A DNA stretch of 64,000 nucleotides from Haloferula luteola (GTDB lineage: Bacteria; Verrucomicrobiota; Verrucomicrobiia; Verrucomicrobiales; Akkermansiaceae): NCBI RefSeq assembly GCF_014201715.1, contig NZ_JACHFD010000019.1, forward strand, positions 1 to 64,000, written 5' to 3'. The notes beneath the pieces were generated by a model. The model was not told the origin of the DNA and searched no databases. It saw only the letters and a list, made by a program, of their open reading frames with translations. This document shows, piece by piece, positions 54,907 through 63,296 of this stretch (position 1 is the first letter of the stretch; each line of letters begins with the position of its first letter). Made by a program: the position numbers and the translations under genes.

Positions 54907-55789
54907 GAGGCGGCCTGAAGAATCGTCACCCCGCGGACCTTAATCTGTACTAATTTTGTTAGGCATTGGAAAAGCTCGGGATGCGCGAGTATCCGAGCCG
55001 CTTGACCGATACTGAGTGGGAGATCATCCGCCCGCTTCATCCTGATTGCCCGATGGGATTTCGGGGTCGTCCGCGGGAGCACTCGCGGCGCAGCATCCTC
55101 AACGGCATTTTCTACATCGTTCAGACCGGCGGCGCGTGGCGCATAATGCAGCACGACCTACCCCCCTTGGAAGACCTGCCACCACTACTCCCGCTTGTGG
55201 GCCAAACAGGTCCACTGAGAGCGGATCCATCACGCCGTCCGGGATCTGGCCCGGCTCAAAGTCGTAAAAAAAGCCTCGACTGCTGCGATCCTCGATAGCC
55301 AAAGCGTTCGGACACCTATCCAGCCCGGAATTCGTGGCTTTGATGCGGGTAAGAAGATCACAGGAAGAAAGAGACACGTCCTGGTAGACACCCTCGGTTT
55401 CATCCATTCCCTAAAGGTGACTCCCGCCGACGTGCAGGACCGGAACGGAGCCCGTTTGCTGATGGCGATCCTCACCACCGCTTATGGCTGGCTCAAACTG
55501 ATCTGGGCCGACGGAGGCTACGCCGGCCAACTGGTGGGCGAAGTCGCCCGGCTCAAGAGGCACCCTCAGATTGACCTCGAAATCGCGAAGCGAGGGGACG
55601 ACGTGAAGGGCTTCAAAGTCCTGCCGAAACGCTGGATCGTGGAGCGAACCTTCGGGTGATTGGTCCAATCCCACCGTTTGATCCGCGGCCACGTGGTGAA
55701 AATCGAGCGCTCCGAAGCACTCATCTATCTGTCAATGACCAGACGAATGCTCGCCAGAGTCGCCGTATGACTTTTTTTCAGACTGACTC
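54907..55789 (+). mobile_element. IS5-family insertion sequence (883 bp)
   Basis: The element is bounded by imperfect inverted repeats of about 29 bp (20 of 29 positions match): left end GAGGCGGCCTGAAGAATC, right end (reversed) GAGTCAGTCTGAAAAAAA. A TGA triplet is directly repeated on both sides (54904-54906 and 55790-55792), a TNA target duplication typical of the IS427 subgroup of IS5. It is inserted in an IS4-like transposase remnant, so it arrived later. Confidence 0.9.
54966..55770 (+). pseudogene. IS5-family transposase, inactivated
   Basis: Coding sequence from TTG 54966 (or ATG 54981) to TGA 55770. It matches the IS5 group: YPSRLTDTEWEIIRPL, HSRRSILNGIFYIVQTGGAWR, then AILDSQSVRT, GKKITGRKRHVLVDTLG, WADGGYAG, RWIVERTFG. 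The DDE acidic residues lie in these motifs. It is broken by a frameshift near 55160-55165 (a C-rich run) and two in-frame TGA codons (55216-55218 and 55657-55659), both where IS5 proteins have Trp. Confidence 0.88.
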
Positions 55790-56173
55790 TGAGGCATCGA
55801 GAAAGTCTTCGACCAGTTCAAGGGCAAGCTGCACGAGCCCGAGGCGTGGGCGACGACCGCCAACACCAAGTCCGTGCCAGCGCGTGTTCGGTGCCTGACA
55901 CACACCCTGACGCTGCTGCTCGAAGAAGAAATCCGCGACAAGGCCTGCATCGACAACGTCGCAGAGAAGTGCCGCCGCGCCGACGAACTGGCCAAGCGCG
56001 ACCGCAGCCTGCGTGCTGCTGGATTGGGCGCGATCCAGCCCTTGCTGCGCTGCGTCCAACGGATCACGCAGCGAGCAACAAAGTTCATCCGCTGGTTGCG
56101 CAATCATTTGGATTCCTCGCGTCCCAACGCCGAAGCTCTGGCACGTCTCACCAAGATCTACGCGACATCATGA
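55790..56173 (+). pseudogene. IS4-like transposase remnant, 3' part
   Basis: Continues the split gene: GIEKVFDQFKGKLHEPEAWA...ARVRCLTHTLTLLLEEEI...RITQRATKFIRWLRNHL...ALARLTKIYATS, ending at TGA 56171-56173. If the IS5 element is removed, the reading frame runs from LLSKVH through TGA to GIEKVF; the TGA replaces the Trp usual before IEKVFD. This shows the transposase was already broken or broke upon insertion. Confidence 0.85.
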
Positions 56174-56407
56174 CATCATCTTTGGACCCTGTTGGTTTGT
56201 CCCACATTTACCACCTCAAGTGGGCTATGGGCGGGGGAGGCATTCGGATTCACAACAGCAGGGTCTCCAGTCGAGCACCAAGTAGGAGGAGTGGCAGACA
56301 CCACGGAAGACGGCAAAGAAAATGCACCCATTAGAAATAGCACAACCTTTCGGCCACTGCATATTAAATATTTTCATCAATACAAAAGATGAAAATGAAC
56401 CATTCCT
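56174..56407. other. Low-GC spacer in the island
   Basis: 234 bp without a gene. The base composition becomes clearly AT-richer here than in the flanks, starting near 56330. It includes the end of the IS4 remnant and the 3' flank of the YadA-head gene. Confidence 0.4.
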
Positions 56408-57649
56408 TTACTCGAAAATCCCCATCGAGATGTCGCCTTGAGCTTTATCCAATACCACATCCCCTTTAAGGCGGGTGTTTCCTTCAACGACCAAAGCCTC
56501 ACCAAAGGAGTTTTGAGACGCCGGGATCACCGCAGGGTCGGCTTTCCAGGCTTTGTTGGTTAGAATCGTGCACCCGTTCTTGAGGGTGGTAATAGCATCG
56601 GATCGATTGAGGTAGTCGTCACCATTACCGAGGCGAAAAAGTGCGTCAGTCTCATTCCAAGTGGTTGTAGCTATTGAAGTCCTTGCCCATGATCCGAAAT
56701 TCATTTCATGGGGGGTATTGACTTGAAGGCCATAGCCAACAGCAGTGGCAGCCACAGCCTCAGCTCTGGCGTACGACCCTAATGCAATGGCGAATCCCGT
56801 AGAATCATATCCCTCCCCTTCTCGTTTGCTATCAGCGAGGCATAGATGCCCGTACACAAAAGAGTTATAATTTATGCTTTTGCTATGCCATCCCCCTACA
56901 AAGTTAAGATTCCCGAGAGCTTGGGTGCTTCGCCCAAGGGCGAAGGATTCATATCCGTCAGCTTTCGCGCCGTGACCGAACGCCGCCGAGCGGATTCCAT
57001 TGGCTTCAACTGCCCAGCCAGCAGCAAAACCTGCTTGAGCTGTTGCTTTTGAAAGCACCCCAAAAGCGGCAGAACTTCCCACTGCAGAGGTTAAATAACC
57101 CATCGAAATGCCGCTTTCCCAGTGGTTACTTTGGATCAATCCTGCGCCGAGCTCAAAGCCAGTTGTTTGTTGTAGCGCGGTTGCAAGGTTAGCATTGGTA
57201 ACGGCTGGTGACCCGCTGACCGAGAGAGTAGTTGCCATAATGGCACCTGTGCTCCCGCTCAGGACAATTGAGGGCGATCCACCAGATGCATTATAAATAC
57301 TTAAATCATTATCACCACTTAACTCCATTTTATTCCTGCCTATTGAATTCTCCAAGTTATCTCTCCAGACCAATGAAGAATTCGGCTCAGTGAAGTCGAT
57401 GGATGCAGATTTGGATGAAGCATTCCAATCCATAGTTACTGCCGCAGTGGGTGAGCTAGCATTCGTAGTACCAAAGTCGACAGCTCCCGCAGCACTAAGA
57501 TCACCTTGAACCAAAAGTGTTCCTGGATCACTTGAGCTGTCGACCACGAAATTATTACTAGTATCAAGAAGCACTGCAGAATTGACAGAGGAAGATCCTA
57601 TAGTAGATACTAAGAGAAGAATCTTAATATGTGATATTTTGGTATTCAT
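56408..57649 (-). CDS. Secreted protein with YadA-like head repeats
   Basis: 413 residues from ATG 57649. It has a signal peptide (basic start, hydrophobic core, Ser/Ala site), a beta-rich N-terminal half, and from about residue 190 to 330 repeats of trimeric autotransporter head type (SSAAFG, AQAGFAAGWAVEANGIRSAAFG, ADGYESFALGRSTQALG). The usual YadA membrane anchor is absent; the protein ends in DKAQGDISMGIFE, a closing motif I associate with large Verrucomicrobia surface proteins. The gene has lower GC than neighbours, consistent with transfer. Confidence 0.7.
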   Translation of the reverse strand: MNTKISHIKILLLVSTIGSSSVNSAVLLDTSNNFVVDSSSDPGTLLVQGDLSAAGAVDFGTTNASSPTAAVTMDWNASSKSASIDFTEPNSSLVWRDNLENSIGRNKMELSGDNDLSIYNASGGSPSIVLSGSTGAIMATTLSVSGSPAVTNANLATALQQTTGFELGAGLIQSNHWESGISMGYLTSAVGSSAAFGVLSKATAQAGFAAGWAVEANGIRSAAFGHGAKADGYESFALGRSTQALGNLNFVGGWHSKSINYNSFVYGHLCLADSKREGEGYDSTGFAIALGSYARAEAVAATAVGYGLQVNTPHEMNFGSWARTSIATTTWNETDALFRLGNGDDYLNRSDAITTLKNGCTILTNKAWKADPAVIPASQNSFGEALVVEGNTRLKGDVVLDKAQGDISMGIFE

Positions 57650-58188
57650 AACAGCAAAGTCTTGTTTGTGCATCCATCGACATTATGGAATATTGATGGC
57701 TGTTTTTAGAAGTGACATACTGATTTGACCAAATCGAATTATGCTGTCGAGCAAAAAGAGAATCTCCTTGAAGAGCTTGACAGGTATTGAGATCAAGGTT
57801 TAGGCACCAAACCCACCCCGTCATACCGAACTGATCATGCTCAGTAAACGCTGAACGGAGCGCGTTGAAGAATCGATTGTCATTTCGACAGGAGGGATGA
57901 TACCTCTCGTGGGTATGCTGTGCGGGTGGCGGGTAAGCTCCCACGCCCATCCCAATCAATCTACTTCGATAATTCTCTCAAACAATCCTCAGTAAGTTGA
58001 TGTCCTTCATGCTCCCAACTGGAGCAAGGGAAGCGACATCTTTAACCCAGAGACCATTTAGTCGGCGGAATTCGACGAGCTTTTCTTCAAAGGTAATGGG
58101 GGTTGGAAACGGGTTATACTCCAAAAATAAAAAAGCTTACCATACTTTTGAATCTGAGGTTGCACCTGACCGTTTTCCGCAATCCATA
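57650..58188. other. Low-GC region between the YadA-head gene and the right repeat
   Basis: No complete gene. On the minus strand a short frame (about 57978-58124) reads FEEKLVEFRRLNGLWVKDVA and may be the tail of a lost gene. AT-rich, unlike the rest of the window. The right border of the island is at 58188. Confidence 0.4.
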
Positions 58189-58349
58189 AATTCTTTTTCC
58201 AACTGCGAGATTTGCCCACTGACCGCCGGCTGCTGAATTCCGTACGGCATCTGCCTTACCGCCGCCGTGATTCCGCCCGACTTCGCCACGTGGTAAAACA
58301 ACTCGAGGTGATGCAGATTCGGCAGCGGCTGGGGCATGGCACGGCCCAT
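58189..58349 (-). pseudogene. Truncated copy of the LysR gene
   Basis: Encodes the first 53 codons of the LysR regulator (ending at EKE) and then runs into foreign sequence. It is the right-hand end of the duplicated block, 4,040 bp from the intact gene. Not expected to yield a functional regulator. Confidence 0.9.
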
Positions 58350-58431
58350 AGCAATTTCCCGATGGTTCCCGCAATCTCAACCCCACTCCCCGCTGGACAC
58401 CTGAACTTCCACGGCGATCTCTTCTCCATCG
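58189..58431. repeat. 243-bp direct repeat, right copy
   Basis: Matches 54149-54391 with three mismatches. It ends exactly at the GTG start of the DUF393 gene, so the upstream region of this gene is the duplicated sequence. Confidence 0.97.
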
Positions 58432-58811
58432 TGCACCCATCCCCATCTGCGCCCGTGATTGTTCGCTACGATGGGAGCTGCCTCTTTTGCTCCCGCAGCG
58501 TTCAACTCGTCGCCCACCTCGACCGCCATGATCGAGTCCGTTTCCGAGCTTTGGAGAACGGTCAGGATGCCGGCACCATGCAGTTGGAGATCGGAGATGC
58601 CATCTTGGAGCACTCCGATGCGGTCCTCGCCCTCCTCTCCACCCTCGGAGCTCCTTGGTCCGCCATCGCCAAAGGGGCCTCCTTCATTCCCCGCTCACTT
58701 CGCGATGCCGCCTACCGCTGGATCGCGCGCCATCGCCACCACTTCAAGAGCCGTCACTGCTCCGTTCCCGATGAAGAGGTTCGGCGACGAATGCTGCATG
58801 CGGACCCATGA
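58431..58811 (+). CDS. DUF393 (DCC1-like) thiol-disulfide oxidoreductase
   Basis: A 126-residue protein (GTG 58431; ATG 58362 is in frame but would place the start only 12 bp from the divergent LysR copy). VIVRYDGSCLFCSRSVQ contains the C-x-x-C thioredoxin-like active site of the family, and RFRALENG follows. It would have been next to the intact LysR gene before the insertion, so that regulator is a plausible controller. Confidence 0.82.
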   Translation: MHPSPSAPVIVRYDGSCLFCSRSVQLVAHLDRHDRVRFRALENGQDAGTMQLEIGDAILEHSDAVLALLSTLGAPWSAIAKGASFIPRSLRDAAYRWIARHRHHFKSRHCSVPDEEVRRRMLHADP

Positions 58812-58872
58812 CCATCACCACTCCGGATTTCTTGGAGCGGGCGATTCCGATGCATGAAACATTCCGGGCGCC

Positions 58873-59190
58873 TCAAGAGGCCACCCCCAGCGAGGCACCA
58901 CATTTCCAGCACACCTCAAAAGTTCCCGGACTGGTCTCACGGCAGTCGGGACACGTCCAATCTTCACCTGAACTCGCTGGCACATCCTCAAGATACTCCC
59001 GGATGAGATTCACACTCCGCTCCCGATCGCCCTCGTCGAGGATGCAAAGGGTCGGCGTGACCTCGGGAATCGCTAGGGTAGTACTCGAGGCATACTCGTT
59101 GCGCAGGTACGTTCGAATCCCTGCAGATTCGAGCAATCCTTGAAGGTGACCCAGCAGTGCAGAGTCCGGTCGGCGAAAGATTTCAATCAT
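58873..59190 (-). CDS. DUF2007 zinc-ribbon protein
   Basis: 105 residues. The DUF2007 domain occupies the first 75: EIFRRPDSALLGHLQGLLESAGIRTYLRNE... with TLCILDEGDRERSVNLIREYL. A C-terminal zinc ribbon follows (CPDC...CWKCG). DUF2007 is thought to act in signal transduction. Stand-alone gene. Confidence 0.85.
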   Translation of the reverse strand: MIEIFRRPDSALLGHLQGLLESAGIRTYLRNEYASSTTLAIPEVTPTLCILDEGDRERSVNLIREYLEDVPASSGEDWTCPDCRETSPGTFEVCWKCGASLGVAS

Positions 59191-59354
59191 CGTGATAAGA
59201 GGTTAGAATGCCCTCATAGGCAGAGAGTAACATGGAGAAACCCTCGCCACTCTGGCAACCTATCCCCTAGCTCTCGAATGGCCCCGAATCAAGAATCCAT
59301 TGGTGGCTCCATTCACGAAACCGGGAAACCTCAAGCCCTGGCCACCGCATTCCC

Positions 59355-60467
59355 TTGCTTCACCACGGCGATTGGCCTTGGTATTCCTGCGTGTCGCCGG
59401 AGAGCCGTCAGGATTTTGCCTTTGCCTTCTTGAGCATCCTCTTTGAAGGGGCCCCATTCATTCTCCTTGGAACGCTGGTAAGCGGCTTCATCGATGCCTA
59501 CCTCCCCGCGAATACCATGGACCGGCTGCTGCCCCGGCGGAAACTCCCGGCCATCCTTGTGGCGGGGCTCCTCGGGGCGATCCTTCCGGTCTGTGAGTGT
59601 GCAGTCGTACCGGTGATCCGTCGCTTGGTCAAAAAGGGCCTACCGGTGTCTTGTGCGCTCACCTACATGCTGGCAGCACCGATCGTCAATCCGATCACCG
59701 CCCTCTCGACCTGGAAAGCTTTCAAAGGCCCGCAGGTGTCATTCGGTGATCTCGGCCTGTTCCCGGCCAGTGCGGTGATGACCGCCTCGCGCCTGGGCTT
59801 GGGGTTCCTCATCGCGGTAGGGGTCGGCATACTGGTTTCCCGACTGCCCTTGCGCGCAGTTTTGCGGCCCAAATTGATCGATTCTCTGGATGAGGGTGAC
59901 GTCCATCATTCTCACGATGAGGCGCATGGCTGTGCCTGCCACTCTCACCCCGAGGTTCCTTCTGCCGATGCCTCGCATGCCTGCCACGAAGGATGCGGCC
60001 ATGATCACGCTCACTCGGCCCACTCTGGAGACGACCGATTGGTTTCCGCCATCCGCTCGGCGATGCGAGACTTCACCGATGTGGGCGTCTATTTCACCAT
60101 CGGCGTCGCCATCACCGCCCTCTTCAATACAGGCATCGCTCCCGGCAAGGAATGGTTGGATTCGATTGCGGAAAACACCACCGCCGCGCCGGCGGCCCTG
60201 ATGGCACTGGCGTTTGTGTTGAGCCTCTGCAGCACCTCAGATGCCTTCATCGCGGCCACTCTTCATAAGTTTTCATGGGGCGCCAAATTGGCATTCCTGA
60301 CCTTTGGGCCCATGATGGATGTGAAGCTGATCTTTCTTTACCAAACCGTGATGAAACGGCGCTTCATCCTTGGCTTGGCCGTAGGAATTTTCCTCGCCAT
60401 TGGCTTGGCAGCGATCGCCTGGCAAGCTGGCATCAGCGCCCTCAATCCACCCACCGGGCAGCCATGA
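59355..60467 (+). CDS. SO_0444/DUF318-type permease with His/Cys-rich loop
   Basis: 370 residues from TTG 59355 (no better start was found). The permease motifs PVCECAVVPVIRRLVKKGLP and APIVNPITALSTW belong to the DUF318 superfamily. A central cytoplasmic loop (about 195-225) is packed with His and Cys (HHSHDEAHGCACHSH, CHEGCGHDHAHSAHSG) for metal binding. LCSTSDAFIAATL lies in a later helix. Translationally coupled to the next gene by ATGA. Zinc or another transition metal is likely. Confidence 0.85.
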   Translation: MLHHGDWPWYSCVSPESRQDFAFAFLSILFEGAPFILLGTLVSGFIDAYLPANTMDRLLPRRKLPAILVAGLLGAILPVCECAVVPVIRRLVKKGLPVSCALTYMLAAPIVNPITALSTWKAFKGPQVSFGDLGLFPASAVMTASRLGLGFLIAVGVGILVSRLPLRAVLRPKLIDSLDEGDVHHSHDEAHGCACHSHPEVPSADASHACHEGCGHDHAHSAHSGDDRLVSAIRSAMRDFTDVGVYFTIGVAITALFNTGIAPGKEWLDSIAENTTAAPAALMALAFVLSLCSTSDAFIAATLHKFSWGAKLAFLTFGPMMDVKLIFLYQTVMKRRFILGLAVGIFLAIGLAAIAWQAGISALNPPTGQP

Positions 60468-61279
60468 AACGGATCCTCAATCGTGTGCTCCAGTCGCTGG
60501 CTCTGATCGCATGGGGCAGCACACTGGTCGCCTTCCATGCCAGCGGCCGCATGGTCAAATACCTTGCGCCAGACTTCCGCACACTCGCCTTTGTTGGCGG
60601 TCTCGGGCTCATCGTGGTCGGCGGGTTCTGCCTACTTACGGCTCGTCGAGAGGTGGACTGTGGCCACGATCACGGCCCGGGCGACGCCCATGATCACGAA
60701 TCGCTCGATGTCCATCCGCTCGGTGCGCTGGCGATCCTTCTGGTTCCCCTGGCATTGGCGATTTCGTGGACCACCGATGGCTACTCCGTTGCAGCGTTGA
60801 CTCGCAAAGGTCTCGATGAAAATGCGGCGGACTCCGGCTTGTTCTTGGGAGATCTTCTGCCTCCCCTGACGCGAGAACGCATCGAGGAACAGCACCCGCC
60901 CGACGCCAATGGCTACCGGACATTCCCCTTGATGGAGCTCTTCTTTTCCAGCTCGGACCCTGAGATGCGGGATTTGGCAAGCGACATGCCCGTCGTCACG
61001 GAAGGCCGATTGGTCGCCGACCCCGATCCCGACGCAGGCCCCTTGCAACGACGGCTCTATCGGTTGTTCATCACCTGCTGCGCCGCCGATAGCCGCCCAA
61101 TCCCGATCATCGTACGGTTTCGGGAAGAGGTTCCGGATGTTGACGAAAATACCTGGGTGAAGGTCTCGGGGATCATCCATTTTCCCGACGAGGGCCAAGG
61201 GCACATGTCCGTTCTCGATGTCGATTTCACGGAAATTGTCCCCGCGCCACCCGAGGAGTCATTCATGCGCGGTTTCTAA
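60464..61279 (+). CDS. TIGR03943-family permease subunit
   Basis: 271 residues from ATG 60464. Two N-terminal membrane helices, a His-rich loop (DCGHDHGPGDAHDHE), two more helices, then a soluble domain ending MRGF. LFITCCAADSRPIPIIV is a marker of DUF1980/TIGR03943. This family is the usual partner of the DUF318 permease. The 4-bp overlap and paired His-rich loops support a two-subunit metal transporter. Confidence 0.87.
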   Translation: MKRILNRVLQSLALIAWGSTLVAFHASGRMVKYLAPDFRTLAFVGGLGLIVVGGFCLLTARREVDCGHDHGPGDAHDHESLDVHPLGALAILLVPLALAISWTTDGYSVAALTRKGLDENAADSGLFLGDLLPPLTRERIEEQHPPDANGYRTFPLMELFFSSSDPEMRDLASDMPVVTEGRLVADPDPDAGPLQRRLYRLFITCCAADSRPIPIIVRFREEVPDVDENTWVKVSGIIHFPDEGQGHMSVLDVDFTEIVPAPPEESFMRGF

Positions 61280-61303
61280 ATCGGGCAGAGGTCCGAGGCT
61301 CAG

Positions 61304-61789
61304 CTACCGAACGATCTCCACGAGGCGGAAACGGGCGTCGAAGCGCCCGCCAGCGTAGAGCCGACAACAATGGGCGCACGCCACCTCCCGGCGAAGGGGC
61401 TGAACCCGTCCAACGATTCGGCCACAGCCAGGGCAACCATAGTGATGTCGCCGCTGTTGCCGAGTTCGTGGCAGGGGGAGCCGGTGGGTGGCGGCCTCAT
61501 GGGGAATGCCGAGTTCAGCACACGCGTGGCGCCACTCTTTCCCGTGAGGTTCGATGCGGCGGCGACCTGCCCGGGCGTGGGCCATCAGATGCGCCAGCTC
61601 ATGTAGTACGGTTCGCTCGACCTCATCGGCGGAAATCTCTTTCAGGCGGGGATTGAGTTCGATGCGCGCCCGGCCTGGCCAAGCACGGCCGGCCGTCGAT
61701 CGAAGTCGAGAATTCCACCTCACTTCCAACTGCACCGCAAGGTGTGGCAAACTGAGCTGCAGGAGCCAATCGCGGCATCGTCTCGTCAT
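61304..61789 (-). CDS. SprT-like zinc metalloprotease-fold protein
   Basis: 161 residues from ATG 61789 (GTG 61810 is also possible). The zinc site HELAHLMAHARAG is followed by a basic region and a C-terminal zinc ribbon (CPGCG...CAHC). SprT-like domains are Spartan-related and bind DNA or act in protein turnover. The longest version (61933) would overlap the divergent DUF58 gene. Confidence 0.82.
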   Translation of the reverse strand: MTRRCRDWLLQLSLPHLAVQLEVRWNSRLRSTAGRAWPGRARIELNPRLKEISADEVERTVLHELAHLMAHARAGRRRIEPHGKEWRHACAELGIPHEAATHRLPLPRTRQQRRHHYGCPGCGRIVGRVQPLRREVACAHCCRLYAGGRFDARFRLVEIVR

Positions 61790-61829
61790 CTCCTGCTCGT
61801 CCTCGGTCACCCCGTCAGCGTGACGGAGG

Positions 61830-63290
61830 ATGCCGATCAACACAATCCCCACCCCGACGCGTGCTTCCGCTGGCGGCCGCGCCGAAGTTCGTCCAAGGTG
61901 CGTCCGGATTTTGCCTGTACCCGACTCCAACACCCTGTCTCCCCCGGCACTTCGGCGCGTGCTCTATCACTTCTACCGCTCAGGTCATGCGGTGAATTTT
62001 TTCCTTCGACGGCGCGTGCGGGGCCGCGGCATGGCCCTGCTGGTGATGGGGGTGATTCTGGGCTGCCTCACGGGAGGTCGCTTCTATCAAGCCCCCGTGC
62101 AGCTCTTCGGTTTCGGCTTCATTCTCGGTCTGATCTCCTTGGCATGTCTTCCGTTCCGCAGGGCAAAGATGAGGATCGTTCGCCATTTGCCCGACCATGC
62201 CACCGCTGGCGAGAAGGTCCGCATCACTTACGAGGTCACCAACCTGATCCGGCGCCCACTCCATCACATTCATCTGATCGAAACCCCGCCGAATCCCTGC
62301 CCGGGCCTGCAACAATTTGCTCATGCTCGGGAGCCAGGTGGTGAGAAACGCAACGCCTTCGATCGGATCTTCGCCTATCACTGCTGGCTTTGGCTGTGTG
62401 AACTGCGAACCCGCTTTGAGGCGAGAGAGTCGGAAGAGCTGCTGAACCTGCGCCGTGGCCAGACCACCACCCTCACCACCACCTTGTTGCCGCGCAAACG
62501 GGGGCTCATTGAGCTGAGCGACTTGCGCGTGTTGCTCCCCGATGCCCTCGGGCTTTACCAGCGATGCAAGCGCACTCCGGCTCCCTCCGGCACTTTGGTG
62601 GTCCTCCCCGCCCGCTATCCCTTGCCACCCTTTGAATTGCCGGGTGCCGCGAGGTTTCAGGCCGGAGGTGACGCCGCCGCGCGCCAGTCAGGGCCGTCCG
62701 GCGAGTTCGTGTCCCTGCGCGATTATCAACCGGGCGACCCCATACGGCTCATTCACTGGAAAAGCTGGGCGCGTACGGGAAAACCCGTCGTCAAGGAACT
62801 CGAAGATACCTTCTACCCCCGCCATGGGCTGATTCTAGACACGTTCCCTGTCGCCGGAAATGAAGCCTTGTTCGAAGCCGCCGTGTCCGTCGCCGCGTCC
62901 ATGGTTTCCTCCATTGATACCCACGAATGCCTGATCGAACTCATGTTCATTTCCGGTCGTGAGCACGTCGTCACGGCAGGGCGCGGAACCGGCAGGGCGG
63001 AAACCTTGCTCGAAGTTTTGGCAAGCGTCGAAGCTTCCGAGCAACCCCAGTTTGAATCGCTGGGAAGGCTCGTCCTACGCCACGCGGAGGACCTCGCCGG
63101 TTGCTTGGCGGTCTTTGCCGGCTGGTCCGACGAACGGGCTGAGTTTCTTGCCAAACTCGAATCTTCGGGGGTTCGAGCTGCCGCTCTGGTCCTCTGCGAA
63201 GGGGAGGCTCCCCCACCACGACCCGGCGTCCACTTCCTGCGCCGGGACCGACTCGCCGCCGATCTGATGCACCTCCCCCCCCACCTCTAG
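61830..63290 (+). CDS. DUF58-domain protein
   Basis: 486 residues if read from 61830 (TTG 61911 is a shorter alternative). Two membrane helices near residues 65-105, a beta-rich middle part, and the DUF58 core (RDYQPGDPIRLIHWKSWARTGKPVVKE, typical of MoxR-linked proteins) lead to a von Willebrand-like C-terminus. It probably functions with a MoxR ATPase and a transglutaminase, whose beginning follows at 63297. Confidence 0.87.
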   Translation: MPINTIPTPTRASAGGRAEVRPRCVRILPVPDSNTLSPPALRRVLYHFYRSGHAVNFFLRRRVRGRGMALLVMGVILGCLTGGRFYQAPVQLFGFGFILGLISLACLPFRRAKMRIVRHLPDHATAGEKVRITYEVTNLIRRPLHHIHLIETPPNPCPGLQQFAHAREPGGEKRNAFDRIFAYHCWLWLCELRTRFEARESEELLNLRRGQTTTLTTTLLPRKRGLIELSDLRVLLPDALGLYQRCKRTPAPSGTLVVLPARYPLPPFELPGAARFQAGGDAAARQSGPSGEFVSLRDYQPGDPIRLIHWKSWARTGKPVVKELEDTFYPRHGLILDTFPVAGNEALFEAAVSVAASMVSSIDTHECLIELMFISGREHVVTAGRGTGRAETLLEVLASVEASEQPQFESLGRLVLRHAEDLAGCLAVFAGWSDERAEFLAKLESSGVRAAALVLCEGEAPPPRPGVHFLRRDRLAADLMHLPPHL

Positions 63291-63296
63291 ACGTCC

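Noticed and set aside
57978-58124. Minus-strand fragment with EEKLVEFRRLNGLWVKDVA-like sequence
   Set aside because: Too short to identify, no start codon or flanking homology recognised; kept as a possible gene remnant.
61790-61933. N-terminal extension of the SprT-like protein
   Set aside because: It would overlap the DUF58 reading frame and lacks conserved sequence; the fold begins at about 61789.
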